This document shows positions 34,380 through 46,700 of a stretch of DNA of 64,000 nucleotides, piece by piece. Made by a program: the position numbers and the translations under genes. The notes below the pieces were generated by a model, which worked only from the letters and a program-made list of their open reading frames with translations, had not been told where the DNA came from and did no database searches. Within the stretch, counting starts at the first letter, position 1. Each line of letters starts with the position of its first letter. Source of the stretch: Branchiostoma floridae (taxonomy: Eukaryota; Chordata; Leptocardii; Amphioxiformes; Branchiostomatidae); assembly GCF_000003815.2 (NCBI RefSeq), contig NC_049997.1, positions 10,613,705 to 10,677,704 of the forward strand. Reading direction: 5' to 3'.

Positions 34380-36510
34380 GTGACGTAAACGATACACATA
34401 AATACGACACTATGAAGATATCTGCATTTACATTTTTGTCTCCTGCATGCTTTGGAAGATCGTATTGCGTGCATAACAGTTTGCAATAAAAAAGAGATCG
34501 TATTTCTATATCAATATCTTGCCAAGGAAAGTACTACAAATCAAGCACGCAGACAAGATTTATGACATAGCGAAAGATACTGTAACAGTGAATGATTTTC
34601 TAAAGCAGGACATTAGCAGAAAAGCTAATGCATCTATACATGTCTTTTATTTGCTTCATTTGTTGGCCCGTTTAACAGTTGCTTCTTTTTATATTTGATG
34701 CTTGCAGGCCCCGTCCTTGGTACTGAACACCATCCGCACCCCTCCCCACTGTCGATCTATACTATCTCCGCACCCAAACAACATTCAAACGCACCCGATC
34801 CATGCACGTACCTTTCGCTTGTCCATGGCAATGAATAAAAAAAAATGGTCCACCGTTAACAAATCTCAGCTAGATATTAATCCGTGAAATTGAACAAAGA
34901 CTGTGAAATTGTATGAAGGCTCCTGGTGACAGGTGGGGGTTAAAGGTCATCAATGACGTCAGAACCAAATTTCTCGAAAGTGTCGAAAGATGTCCGCTGA
35001 CAGTAAACTACCCCTAGCACGAGGGTCTGTTTTCTCCTTTAATGCTCTCAGTTAGAATATAAAATTTACTTATTCTGGTGACCACTTTGCAATTGAAAGA
35101 TTGTATGTATAATGTTTTGTACTTTGTACGGCACTTCAATGCCAAGAATGGATGCTAGTAGTATAGCGGGGGATATCAGACGGTTTGTGGCCTCACTCAG
35201 GAACAAGGCACACAATTCACTATATACAGTATAAATCCTGTTATCGATGTCTTATCAATGTCTATCAAAATACAGATCAACATGACCATTACTTGAAAGA
35301 CACCAAATAACGTTACGCAAGACAAATGTAAAGGGGATATAAAGGTGTTGAGCATCAACCACAAAATGCAAACATGTCTGTCCTTGGTGCTGAACACCAT
35401 CCTTACATTTCTTTCTCACGCTACGCCCTGAAATGTGTGGAACAAATTGCTCTTCTGAAAGTCAGATAGACTGATATCCAGTTATTACGAGTTGATGTAC
35501 GAAGGGAATCTTCATTAAACATTTTTGAAAAGTCTTTGTAGATTTCATGGCATGCGAAACACGACCCACACAACTCTGATCACAGTTCACCCTTGTTTTT
35601 CTCCCCTTTTACCTTACTGATTTTAACAGCACATCATCAACTGGAAAATAATTGAAATTTGGCAGATATATATCGATTAAAGGCTATACTATATACTATC
35701 ATGCCCCAACAGTTGAGCTGCGAACCCTTTTTTTCTGTTTAGGCCGACAATATTCAGTATTGATCACCCCTCGGATGTATTGCGACGACATATTAAAATT
35801 TATGTATTCTATGAACTTTAACCCTTGACCCTTACAAATTTATGTCGCGAGCGCTTTGTCAGTTTGTGTATTGCCGGTTTGGCGAGTCTATACCATCTTC
35901 CCGTACAAATGACAAGATCACACCAGTCAGCTGACGAGCAAGGTACGATTGTTTGGTAAAGAACTGTTTATTTACCAGTTATCTTTGTGAAAACGTTGAA
36001 AAATGTCGAGTAGCTATCGTAAATCGTAACATTGAATCCAGTTTATCGTCCCGTCGCTCTGCCGGGATATCTTCGGGGCAGACAGGACTCCCTACCGCCG
36101 GGGTAACCTTTCGGTGGCCGGTACTCTTAGCCAATTAATTCCGACCGCGAAAACGACTGCCGGGTGTTAAAGGTAACTTCGGCCGACGGTCGATAGCTTC
36201 TTCTGCCCCGAAGAAAGCCCTGCTAATCCACGGTAGACTGGATTACTGAAATTCGCAATTTTTGCAGACAAATTGATTTATAGTGTGTATGTATGATATA
36301 CTGAATACATTATAATATGTGCGGTGGTCTTGTATGTACGCTTTCGTATAATTATAGCTAGACAGAAAACAGTACAGGTCAGTGAATTTGGGAGACATGA
36401 TGAATAAACCGTAATGTGATATTTGTTTGCCGTACGTCAACACATTTATGTATGTAAGGAGGTTGATGAAAGATCCTTGAATATGATATGAATATATGTT
36501 TGTACGTATA
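34380..36510. other. Intergenic DNA, possible ZNF-3 5' region
   Basis: No coding exon recognised. 36030-36235 is more GC-rich than its surroundings and could be a promoter for ZNF-3 (minus), but no TATA or start codon supports it. Confidence 0.3.
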
Positions 36511-36518
36511 AATGAATG

Positions 36519-36746
36519 TAATGCTAGTTCACCTTTATCCGTGGGGTAACCTATATCCGTTGTACTTAAAACGGACTATTTAGCGACACTATGTGAACGG
36601 ACGGTGGTTTCAAACATCAAAATATTTCGGTATTGTTATATATTGAAAATATTGCAATTTCAAACCACTGACTGGATATCCCTAGATACCCTGTTTTTAA
36701 AAACAACGGATATAGGTTATCCCAAGAATTAAGGTGAACTAGTGTT
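36519..36746. mobile_element. TA-flanked MITE, copy 3 of 4
   Basis: Ends TAATGCTAGTTCACC and GGTGAACTAGTGTTA; inner GGTGGTTTCAAA opposed to TTTCAAACCAC. Confidence 0.85.
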
Positions 36747-37386
36747 ATGTACTTTTTATGAAGGTGTGTATAAAACGTTACTGTTATTGGTTCTATCTGG
36801 ATATATAGCTTTGTCTTTGCTTTTTCATCAATTCATCTGTACATAATGTTTAAATTATCTCATAATACCCATAAAAAATATGCCTGGAACAAAGCCAGGT
36901 GGCATGGCGCGTGTATGAATGACGTATGATGAATATGCCATATTTGGGCAATGCAGATTAATCGAATAACAGCAGCTGTTCGATTTCACTTTGTGTTATT
37001 GTGTTTGTCCAAATATTTTTAGGACCTTTGGGGACATTGGCCTGATTTACTTGGCTAAATGTTTTATGCCTGTTTGATGCATCTTACGAGGGTCGTGTTG
37101 AGCACCAAGGACAGGTTATTTATGTATTGAACGTTCCATGTTTATAATTATGATGTTCAGCAACAGAAACAGGTCATGTATGTGTACGAACATTTTATGT
37201 ATATCTAAGAATAGTTTTATAAAGTTTGTATGTCACTGGATAGCTCTATTATTTGTACACAATCATTTTGTTTTACATAAGCCGAAGTTTTTGTCACCGA
37301 ATTTCACCTTGCACAGGCGATAATTGTAGCCTCGAAGAAGGTCAAAAAAATGTCACAAAAAAGTCAGCTAGGTACAAAAACCTGGT

Positions 37387-37720
37387 TTGATTTGATTTGA
37401 TTTATTGATATTGCAGACAATGCAATACATGGTAAACGCAGTCAGCTTAGCTGATATTGGGTGCCAACAAATACATATATTTACATGTATACTTCTCATT
37501 GAATACACATAATTAACTCAACTGGTTAACGTATACTTCAAAGGAAACAACAAGATTAAGCCTAAGTAAAGACAAACCTTCTTGAGTAAAATATATGGTC
37601 GCCAGTGTTGTTGTGTGCAAAGCTTTAAGATCTTTGTTCTATAATATGTACATGATTTACTTTGCCCTGCGTTTGCATGATTTGCATGTTGCCGAGCACG
37701 TAACAAACAGAATAATCTAA
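37387..37720 (-). mobile_element. Possible LINE 3' end with TTTGAT tail
   Basis: Begins with (TTTGAT)n on plus followed by TTATTGATATTGCAGACAAT, as expected for the reversed 3' end of a CR1-like LINE. No protein match found. Confidence 0.4.
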
Positions 37721-38104
37721 TTACTATACATTATTTATAGCCATAAAGGAATACAGATATATCGTGCAAACTAATTGGGGTCTAATGTGGTCCTGGTAGC
37801 GATGAAATTTATTGTTGATTTATGAGTATGAGGGATCGTGTGACACAGCAGGGTGTTTGATACAGAACTCAGAGGTCCTTGAACCCTGCTATTCTACCGA
37901 TCTTGCTCTTGGCATATTTGGGGACCATATGGATAATGTGATAAAAGTATATTGCCCTTAATGTGCTTTTTTTTCATAGGAAATACAATAATTTTGTACA
38001 TGCATCCAAGTAGATTCTAATAAGATTGACACGACTGTTGTGCTATTTTGTATTTCGTCTAACTGAAGTCCCCCCTTTTCTAAACCATGTTTCACTTTCT
38101 CCAG

Positions 38105-38977
38105 ATGGCAGAAACGTCCGATGAAATGTCTCTCACACCTTCAACAACCACAAACGTCGAAGAGAAGGAGCCAAGCGAACACAACGGATCAACAGCGCCC
38201 CCTCGCTACAGCTGCAAGCATTGCAGCTACCAGTCGAATTGGCCATCAGGTCTCCAGATGCACGTCAGACGAGCGCATTCTGGATACAGACCATACAAGT
38301 GCCCGCACTGTGAATATACAGGGGCTGCTAAATCTGATGTGGACATTCACATGGTAAGGCATACCGGCGAGTTACCGTTCATGTGCGGGGAGTGTGGGTT
38401 CCGTACGGGGCACAAGTCAACGCTGGTCGTCCACATGCGGATCCACACGGGGGTAAAGCCTTACAAGTGTTCGCAGTGCGACTACACTAGTAGATACAAG
38501 CGGTCCCTTAACGTTCACACGAGGCACGCTCACACTGGTGAGAAACCGCACAAGTGCCCTGACTGCGACTACAAAACCGCACAGAAACCGAACCTGATCC
38601 GTCACTTGCGTAAACACACCGGTGAGAAACCTTACAAATGTCAGCTGTGCGACTTTACCGCAAGCACCAAACAGAACCTGGACTTCCATTCTGTGAAGCA
38701 CACGGGTATCACACCGTACTTGTGCGAGGTATGCGGCTATAAAACCGCCAACCGACAACACTTTGACATCCACACTACGAGGCGGCACAGCGGTGAGAGA
38801 CCGTACGCTTGCCCCCTATGTGACTACCGGGGAGCGTTAAAAGTGGACGTAGACAGACACATGGTTCGGCATACTGACCTGAAGTCCCACCAATGTGAAC
38901 TGTGCGGGTGGAAGACGGGACACATGTCATCTTATTACAGACATATGAGATTAAAACATGCCGAAGATAAAAAGTAG
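38105..38977 (+). CDS. C2H2 zinc-finger protein, nine fingers (ZNF-4)
   Basis: A 290-residue frame beginning at an ATG that directly follows the acceptor TTTCTCCAG; upstream non-coding exons are probable. Residues 1-36 are acidic and Ser/Thr-rich. Nine fingers follow without gaps: CKHC, CPHC, CGEC, CSQC, CPDC, CQLC, CEVC, CPLC and CELC, all with x12 between the second Cys and first His, most joined by TGEKPY-type linkers. Finger 3 ([14 protein letters not shown]) matches fingers in ZNF-1, ZNF-2 and ZNF-3. Probably a nuclear DNA-binding protein. A poly(A) signal AATAAA lies at 39340-39345. Confidence 0.92.
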   Translation: MAETSDEMSLTPSTTTNVEEKEPSEHNGSTAPPRYSCKHCSYQSNWPSGLQMHVRRAHSGYRPYKCPHCEYTGAAKSDVDIHMVRHTGELPFMCGECGFRTGHKSTLVVHMRIHTGVKPYKCSQCDYTSRYKRSLNVHTRHAHTGEKPHKCPDCDYKTAQKPNLIRHLRKHTGEKPYKCQLCDFTASTKQNLDFHSVKHTGITPYLCEVCGYKTANRQHFDIHTTRRHSGERPYACPLCDYRGALKVDVDRHMVRHTDLKSHQCELCGWKTGHMSSYYRHMRLKHAEDKK

Positions 38978-39339
38978 CCATGAATTTCACCAATGGTTTC
39001 ATATATATATATATGGTTGTATGTCCCAAATATTCCGATATACGCAGTTCTCTATACAGAAGGCTGTCATTTTATGCACAAGGATTTATCTCAATGGACC
39101 TGAAGTGCAAATTCAAATACATCATGACATGTGACAATTCCTGCACGGCAGATATAGGAAAATATATCAAAGAAGGTTTAGACATTAGAAATTCCTCAAC
39201 TGATTTTAAAAGCCTCCAATGACTGTAAAAAAAACTTATCCCACACTACAACTCCTGTATTAGTTAGATAAGCCTTAAGTTAAGTTATAACACTGTAGTT
39301 ATGTAGATGCCATACTTTGTACTCGTACAATGGTTGTGC

Positions 39340-39345
39340 AATAAA
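39340..39345 (+). terminator. Poly(A) signal for ZNF-4
   Basis: AATAAA followed by a T-rich stretch, about 360 bp after the stop codon. Confidence 0.5.
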
Positions 39346-39359
39346 GTTATTATTATATT

Positions 39360-40460
39360 TAGATTATTCCTGATCAAAGTTGATCTGTAATTTTCAAATC
39401 TGAACTTTCAACAGTCCAACTCCAATCTTTGTCAAGGAATGGTCAATCCACTGCCTGTGTTATTGGTATATTGTCCATTTCTTAACAAAGAATGGATCAC
39501 ATTTTGGTTAACTCTTATTCTTGTGTTTGAATTTACAGTTTTCCTTTGACCCAAAATGACTTCTACTAACACAAATGAACTTTCAAGTTAGTAATTACCG
39601 CATTTTGGCATTTCTTCTGTTGGAATTTATTAATCTATTGTAACAGTACATTCCTATCTTGGAATTGCAGGTGAAGATGTTGGTTACGATTTGAAGGAGA
39701 ACAATTAAAGAACTGAATAATGGATCTTCATGACTCTAACTATGTAGAAAGCTCAGTTGATAATTGACAGTATTAAATGCTAATAATCAATTTTCGAATG
39801 AGAAATCTGCGTGCAATTTGGCAACTATGAATAATAGGTATGTAATATTGAAATCTTATTGCATGAAAATGAACACCTTATTATTTGGATAAATGCGAGT
39901 AAATGATGTAACTTTTTTGCACCATTGCCTTTGCTGATATACTTACAGTGCAATGGGCAATGATGTTATAGCGTTATATTTATGGTCTGACGGGATCTAG
40001 GATTGAATTACAAGTTCAGTCTGGGCATCGGAGCAACCGTCAAAGTCGAGGTTATTGACCTCCGAGTTCGTGACGCGGCACACTTGTGCGGGCTATACCA
40101 TCTCCTCTGGAAAGGGGGGGGGGCTATTGGCGTTAAAAATTACTCGGGATCACTATGATAGTGTTTCAGTAAGAATCTAGAACACGTACAAAAATACTAT
40201 TCAGACAAATTAATTGAAACGGATACCAGGAAGATATCAATGATCCTAGAAAAGCGTATTATATTTCAGTTTAAGTTCAACAGTGTTTTGAAATAAGAGG
40301 GGCCGTTATGTTGGCAGTTGGTTTCAAAACATAAAAATAGCTTGAGAAGTACGTGGTAAGGTCAGAGTAAGGAATGATTTCAAGGATAACGGCTTGGTAC
40401 CAGATAACTGGGCTGTGTAAACGTCGACGGACAAAGTGTTTTTGATACAGGTTCTCTGTG
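39360..40460. other. Intergenic DNA, no gene recognised
   Basis: AT-rich, no conserved frame or repeat end. Confidence 0.4.
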
Positions 40461-40466
40461 GGCTTC

Positions 40467-40577
40467 TATAAAACGGCGGAGCATTGTTTAACTATAATTT
40501 TTTTTGCGGTGGTGTCAAGGAGTCGGACTGTGTTTAGGCGTTCAAGATCATAAAGTTTGACGCGAAACTAAAAAGGT
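40467..40577 (+). promoter_or_regulatory. Candidate promoter and 5' UTR exon of the SLC5 gene
   Basis: TATAAAA at 40467-40473, then about 100 bp ending in a good donor AAAAG|GTATGT at 40576. The first SLC5 coding exon starts just after an acceptor (CCCCAG|GATGG at 43496), so an upstream non-coding exon is expected. The link is inference. Confidence 0.35.
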
Positions 40578-40579
40578 AT

Positions 40580-41620
40580 GTTTCTATTCTTTAACTGTTA
40601 TATATATGTAGAAAGAGAGAACATTATTGCGTTACTGTTGTAACATGTAGAATGTATGGTAGCCTCTACATGCACTTCTACACTTGCCAATATCTATCAA
40701 TCTCAAATAACAGCATAGCCTGTATATAACATTCCTCTCTAGTTCCATTCAAAACATGTAACCCACCAAGACTATACAATTATAATGAACCATGCATTTT
40801 GCAACGCATACAATCCACTGTTGGCCAACAGTCATTATACAATCTAGTGTCTACTGTAGATTGTTTGGAAAGTAGAAGAAAGTGTTCAAATAGACAGAAT
40901 GATATAAAAGAGGACCGGACCATATAAGTTTATTTTGCAACCTCGGAGCAAACTTTGCCCGCCTTGGCTGGCTTGAACTCCTCTGGAATATTATTCCGTC
41001 TATCTGAACACTAGTTTCTACTATTTTACAGTAACCCATGGGTTTGGTAGATACTATTCACAGTCTTTCTGTCCAAGAAGAATGTTTTCGAACTGTGCGA
41101 TGATTGTTTGGTGTGCCAGGCCGTTTAACATTGTTGAATTACAGTCAGTTAGAGTATACATTACATATCGTAACTGCGGCATTCTGAGAAACAGATAACT
41201 AGATTTAATGCCAATACCATGCTTCATTCGAGCTCATATGGTAAAGAGCCATGTTTCCTTCCTATGTCTGATTTCTAAATATGAAACATTGTCGAGTTAC
41301 AGACAGTCAGACTATACATTACGTAGCGTAACTGAAGCATCATGACAAACATATTTAAAGCCAATATCGCGATACACTCAGTCCACTTTAGGTCAGCAGT
41401 TAACTTTCACTGCCATAAACATGTCTACTATCTTCCGGTTTTGATCATGTCATCTATTCTAGGAACATTTTATAGAAGTCATTTACCTTCCCTACATACA
41501 TTTAACTGCCTAGGCCAGTGTCTGTCTCCTTGCTCTTTCTCCACCACAAAGCACGGTCCTGTGCCGTAGCTTCTGCAGCCTGTAGACTAAATCCAGTGTC
41601 TTTTACGATTTGGTATTTCC
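40580..41620 (+). other. Non-coding DNA between candidate promoter and first coding exon
   Basis: No conserved frame. Two similar segments (GAATTACAGTCAGTTAGAGTA at about 41136 and GAGTTACAGACAGTCAGACTA at about 41292) show an old 155-bp tandem duplication. Confidence 0.35.
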
Positions 41621-41627
41621 AGCGCTT

Positions 41628-41920
41628 AAGGCCCCCTCTCACTTGACGTGCGGCACGCTTGCGGCATTGCTGCGTTCGGAAGATGCTCAACGAATTTCAG
41701 AGATAAAGAACGAATTTTCTTACTTGGTGTATATTTTGGACGCCTTTTATCGTATACNNNNNNNNNNNNNNNNNNNNNNNNNNNNNNNNNNNNNNNNNNN
41801 NNNNNNNNNNNNNNNNNNNNNNNNNNNNNNNNNNNNNNNNNNNNNNNNNNNNNNNNNCGAAGCAGTGAACGAACGCAGCAATGCCGCAAGCGTGCCGCAC
41901 GTCAAGTGAGAGGGGGCCTT
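41628..41920. mobile_element. MITE containing an assembly gap
   Basis: About 50-bp inverted ends: AAGGCCCCCTCTCACTTGAC and GCGGCATTGCTGCGTTC, perfectly mirrored at 41870-41920. The middle holds 100 N (41758-41857). The gap may come from the hairpin. Related to 50638-50857. Confidence 0.8.
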
Positions 41921-42213
41921 TAGTGTTGCCCAGGGTCTGGGGGTTTCAAACTCCTTGTTGTAGACTTTGTACGCCAATGTCTAATGGTGCTCATTCGTGC
42001 TCAAACCGCTCGAAGTTCTTAAAAATTAAAAGTGGACCTGACAGTTTAAGTCCGTAGGCTAATTTCAAGAACCTAGCATTAGCATAGGGCTATGAATTCT
42101 TGCCCGAAGGCTACCTGCAGGTAACATGGGAGATTCAGACAAAGTAAGAAAAAAAATATATCAAAGGTGTCTACTCTAGTCTAAAACTAGTAAAGCTAAC
42201 TCTAGATTCTTGG

Positions 42214-42591
42214 TCATTGGGTTCGACTCCTTTCTCGAAGACAATGGAAGGCGAAAGATCCCACATTTTCTATGATGTGTGGGTTTTGTGAAGTTAGAAG
42301 GAGAATAGGTTTCTTTTTGTCGGTGAATGTTAAGAAGTTTGGATGGAATTTGGTGGCCTCTTCAAACGACTCTTTTCTTTCGTTATCGTAGAAAGAGCAG
42401 TTTGACATAAAATGAGCTTCGTCTTCCATGTTTGACGTGCACTGTTTGCACGTTCTTATACACACAGAATATAATACGATGGCGATGGATAGTGATTGGT
42501 ATTGTTGTAAAAGTAGACTATTCAAACACTGGTGTGGGCTATATCTAGACACTTTCGCCTTCTGTCTTATGTTTTTGACAAAACGTCCCAC
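42214..42591 (-). mobile_element. LINE ORF2 C-terminal fragment
   Basis: Reads RTCKQCTSNMEDEAHFMSNC and SFYDNERKESFEEA, the Cys/His cluster found after the reverse transcriptase in several LINE groups (CxxC-EDExHF-C). Related to 49795-50020. The rest of the element is missing. Confidence 0.7.
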
Positions 42592-43089
42592 TTTTTATAA
42601 AAAAATCGGACCGGTAGAGTCAAGTATCCTATATCTACCGGTATATTATAACGGTATAGGTATAGGGGTACGGGCGTGAGATGTCGTTATATTTATCTAG
42701 TGTAAAGACAGTTGTCGTCTGCCCCTTGACACCACATGTGATACTAGTATATGTCCGCTATGTTATGGGATAGCCGTCTACTTGTTAATGGATGAAAATC
42801 GTGAAGCTATAATGTTTGCATAATTAAGATGATTGAATAAGAGCGGCAAAGGGCTCATTCTGATAATAACTTTATTTCCCTTCAGAAAAGTAAGCATTTA
42901 TATAGAATGTTGGCTACTTTCAGTTGCCTTTGTATGCATAAAGCATATGTGTGATGATGCATGCTTATGGACTTAGGACTATGTCTATGCGATGACCTCG
43001 ATCATGTAATTTGTATCTTTGTTATATTACACACGACCGAAAAATCAACACCGCCTGTCGTTTTAAGGTTTTCTATAACAAAGTTAAAC

Positions 43090-43135
43090 ACGACCTGTCG
43101 CTGTTCTCATTGGCAGACTATGTGGTCTTTCCAAA
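43090..43135 (+). pseudogene. Relic of SLC5 exon 1
   Basis: GACCTGTCGCTGTTCTCATT then GGCAGACTATGTGGTCTT match SLC5 exon 1 at 43526-43565 with few changes. It lacks a start codon and a donor, and the match ends at both sides abruptly. Confidence 0.75.
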
Positions 43136-43497
43136 TAAAGATGATATTAAAGGAAAAAATACAGAAAAATCAAACATAACACAAAGCCTAAATAAAGGCT
43201 TACAAAACCAAAAGAATATATATTGTTAAGAGGCCATTTACGACAGAGTCCACCAACATTCCCTCAACCGAGACGGGGGCCGATACCAACTTCCAAGTAT
43301 CTTTCAACCTTTGCTGACGTCACCCTTCCGATCTGGATGTATGACACAGGCTTTGGGTTATTCAACTTGATAAGGATCAGAGGACTGATCGAAAGTTTGT
43401 TAGTAAGCGCTTTATTCTATGTACGGATATAAAGTTTAAAATTGCAACATAGATATGTTGTTTTTTTCTATTTTTCCTTTAGTAATCCGGCCCCAGG

Positions 43498-43709
43498 ATG
43501 GTACTGGAGGGTCTAGCAGAGCCGGACCTGCCGCTGTTCTCAGTGGCAGACTATGTGGTCTTCTCTCTCATGATCTGTATCTCCGCTGGTATCGGCATCT
43601 ACTATGCATTCTCGGGAGGAGGGCAGAAAACAACAAAGGTTTGTTAGTTTGTTTATTCGTTAAATATCCGACGTCTGGTCCAGTTGTTAGAAGAAGAGGG
43701 AGTAACGGA

Positions 43710-43743
<34 letters not shown>

Positions 43744-46700
43744 NNNNNNNNNNNNNNNNNNNNNNNNNNNNNNNNNNNNNNNNNNNNNNNNNNNNNNNNN
43801 NNNNNNNNNNNNNNNNNNNNNNNNNNNNNNNNNNNNNNNNNNNATTGTTGTCAGGAGTTTCTCCAAGCTGACAGACAGATGCACGTGGTGCCTGTGGCCA
43901 TGTCTCTGATGGCGTCCTTCATGTCAGCTATCACTGTTCTCGGCATCCCTGCTGAGGTGTAAACACACGGAATCATGTTCCTCATGAAACTCACAGTTTT
44001 GTGTTCTAATGTTGTCAGGAGTTTCTTCTAGCTGACCGACAGATGCACGTGGTGCCCGTGGCCATGTCTCTGATGGCGTCCTTAATGTCAGCTATCACGG
44101 TGCTCGGCACCCCTGCTGAGGTGTACACACATGGGACCATGTTCTTCCTTATATCTCAGTATTAATCCAGATCAAATGTTGTCTTTTTTCTGTTGTCAGG
44201 AGTTCCTTCTAGCTGACCGACAGATGTACGTGGTGCCCGTGGCCATGTCTCTGATGGCGTCCTTCATGTCAGCTATCACGGTTCTCGGCATCCCTGCTGA
44301 GGTGTAAACACACGGAATCATGTTCCTCATGAAACTCACAGTTTTGTGTTCTAATGTTGTCAGGAGTTCCTTCTTGCTGACCGACAGATGCACGTGGTGC
44401 CCGTGGCCATGTCTCTGATGGCGTCCTTCATGTCAGCCATCACTGTTCTCGGCACCCCTGCTGAGGTGTACACACACGGGACCATGTTCTGGATGTTCTG
44501 GATCACCTATATCTTCATGATTGTGATCTCCGCACACCTCTACATGCCCGTGTTCTTCAACCTAGGCGTCACCAGTGCCTACGAGGTAAGTAGAAAGGCT
44601 TTGGAATGTAACGCTGGTTCACCTTTATCCGAGGGTAACCTATATTCGTTGTTTGTAAGAAAAAAACGTATTTAGGGATATGAAGTCGACGAACGCGTCG
44701 ACGGTGGTTTCAAATCGGAACATTTTAAAAATATTGCAAATTTGAAACTACTGTCATCAGACGTAATACTCCTTAATGTGCTGTTTTTAAGGACAACGGA
44801 TAAAGGTCAACCCGAAGATAAAAGTAAACTAGCGTTATAAAAACTTATTCGTATCATATCTATCCTCTGGCAAACTGACCAGAAAAGAAGAAGGGGACGA
44901 CCCAACCTAAAAATAAAGAAAGTGCTGGAGGGAGAAGTTGGTCTAAAGGACCGTGACCATCTGACCGCAATGTTGGACCGAGAATTCTGGAGCGGCATTC
45001 TTCGTGGCACCTTGTTCTACGAGGATCATCTGAACTGAACTGACCTTAACGTGTAACACACATTCGCATAATTCCACCAGGTGCCATTATACCGCCACCT
45101 CAAAAAATGTTGTTACAGAGGCCTCCTCAAGATTCTTTTCAACACCTAAATATCTGAATTATGTTACATTTAGGATACTTAACATTCGGTGTTCAAGACA
45201 ATCTTGGGAAGACCTCTACATAACGTTTTTTGACGTGGCGGTATTATGGCACCTGGTGAAATTATGATAGCCGATGCTACTGACAGATGAATTTTGTTGA
45301 CACGAAGTGTCCTTCAAATCACAAATGGCAAAGGATGTAGGAAATGTGTAGAATGTTTTTTCTGGTTCTTATAAAAAGACCACCAAAATGACCTCAGCTG
45401 TGTATGAGGTCAGCTAAGTTCAAAGGTTTGACCTTTCTGTGTAATTGCAACACATGTTGTACATATCATGCGTACCTAGAGGGACCTATGGTGGGCAGGA
45501 ATTTCGCGCCCTGTATTTTAAGACTTGAGCGCGCATGCGCAAGACAAGTTGTTGCGCATGGATAGTTTATCCGTCTTAACGTCAAGGTCGCTATTGGAAC
45601 GGACCATCTTTCTAGGGGGGATGGAAACAAGAGAAAGGGAAATAAGTGAGAGAGAACAGAGAGAGGCGTAGTGACTGGAATGTAGTTCTAATTAGAAATG
45701 AAGATTTAAAAAAACCCGACTAATATTAGGAATAAGGATAGAAATAACAAGACAAGACAAGCAGATACGAGCTCTGATTTTCGGATTTTTCAAATTTTCT
45801 TTTCGGAGATTGTCAAAACAAGGAATTACGGCAAACCCCAATTTATATCATGTTGTAGTCTTGAAGTTGTAGAAGTGACGCCGATGCTAGTGAGGTATCC
45901 ATCTTGGTGTTATATTGACGAGGCTGCCATGTACGAGTCTCACCTCTAACATTTTTTTTTGAGGAATAAAATACTTGCTAGCTGTACTATTTATGATGTC
46001 TATTTTTCATAATCAATGCATCTTATTTTTACTCTTTTGCCATCTTGCATTAGATTTGGAGTCTGTACAGGTCAGTGTGTCCTGTTTACTTGCTGTTGTG
46101 ACCTTATATCATTAATCACAAAGCGACCTTGATCCTTTTCGAACGCCATAGAGGTTACTGACCTACCCTACCCTGTTATTTCTGGAGAAGACGGAAACGT
46201 GGTGACGTTAGTGATTTGAACAAATGTCAAATCTATTTCCGACGTCCCTTGCCAGTATGTTGTTCTCCTTTGCCAGGCACGTTTGACAAAGTATCGAGTT
46301 ACATGGCTGACCGGCCATCCTTGGCTGACCATGAAACTCTAGTATTGAGTATATATATATATAAATAGAGTGTGTGGGGAAAGAAAACATCAAGCCAGCC
46401 GTCCACACTTAGGAACTGTATTCGAACCAGTGCATGATTTCGAGCCCAGAACACCGAGGAAGCCAAACGCCGAAACATGACGTTTATTGTGTACTGGTTC
46501 TTATACTGGGAACAAGCGGCTCCAACGCCTTTTCTGAAGATGTGGCGTAAGCCACAGCAAGTACATTTTATGGGTGACATCCTCTGCAGACTGCAAAAAT
46601 TGTGCGATAGGGCGAAAAAAAATAAGATGGGTGAAAAAACAACAAGATGGCTACATTTTCAAAAATAGGCACCATAAAGTTGTGATGACTGTTGTAAAAA

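Noticed and set aside
41610-41977. Several frames spanning the first N gap
   Set aside because: They read through 100 undefined bases and lie in a MITE.
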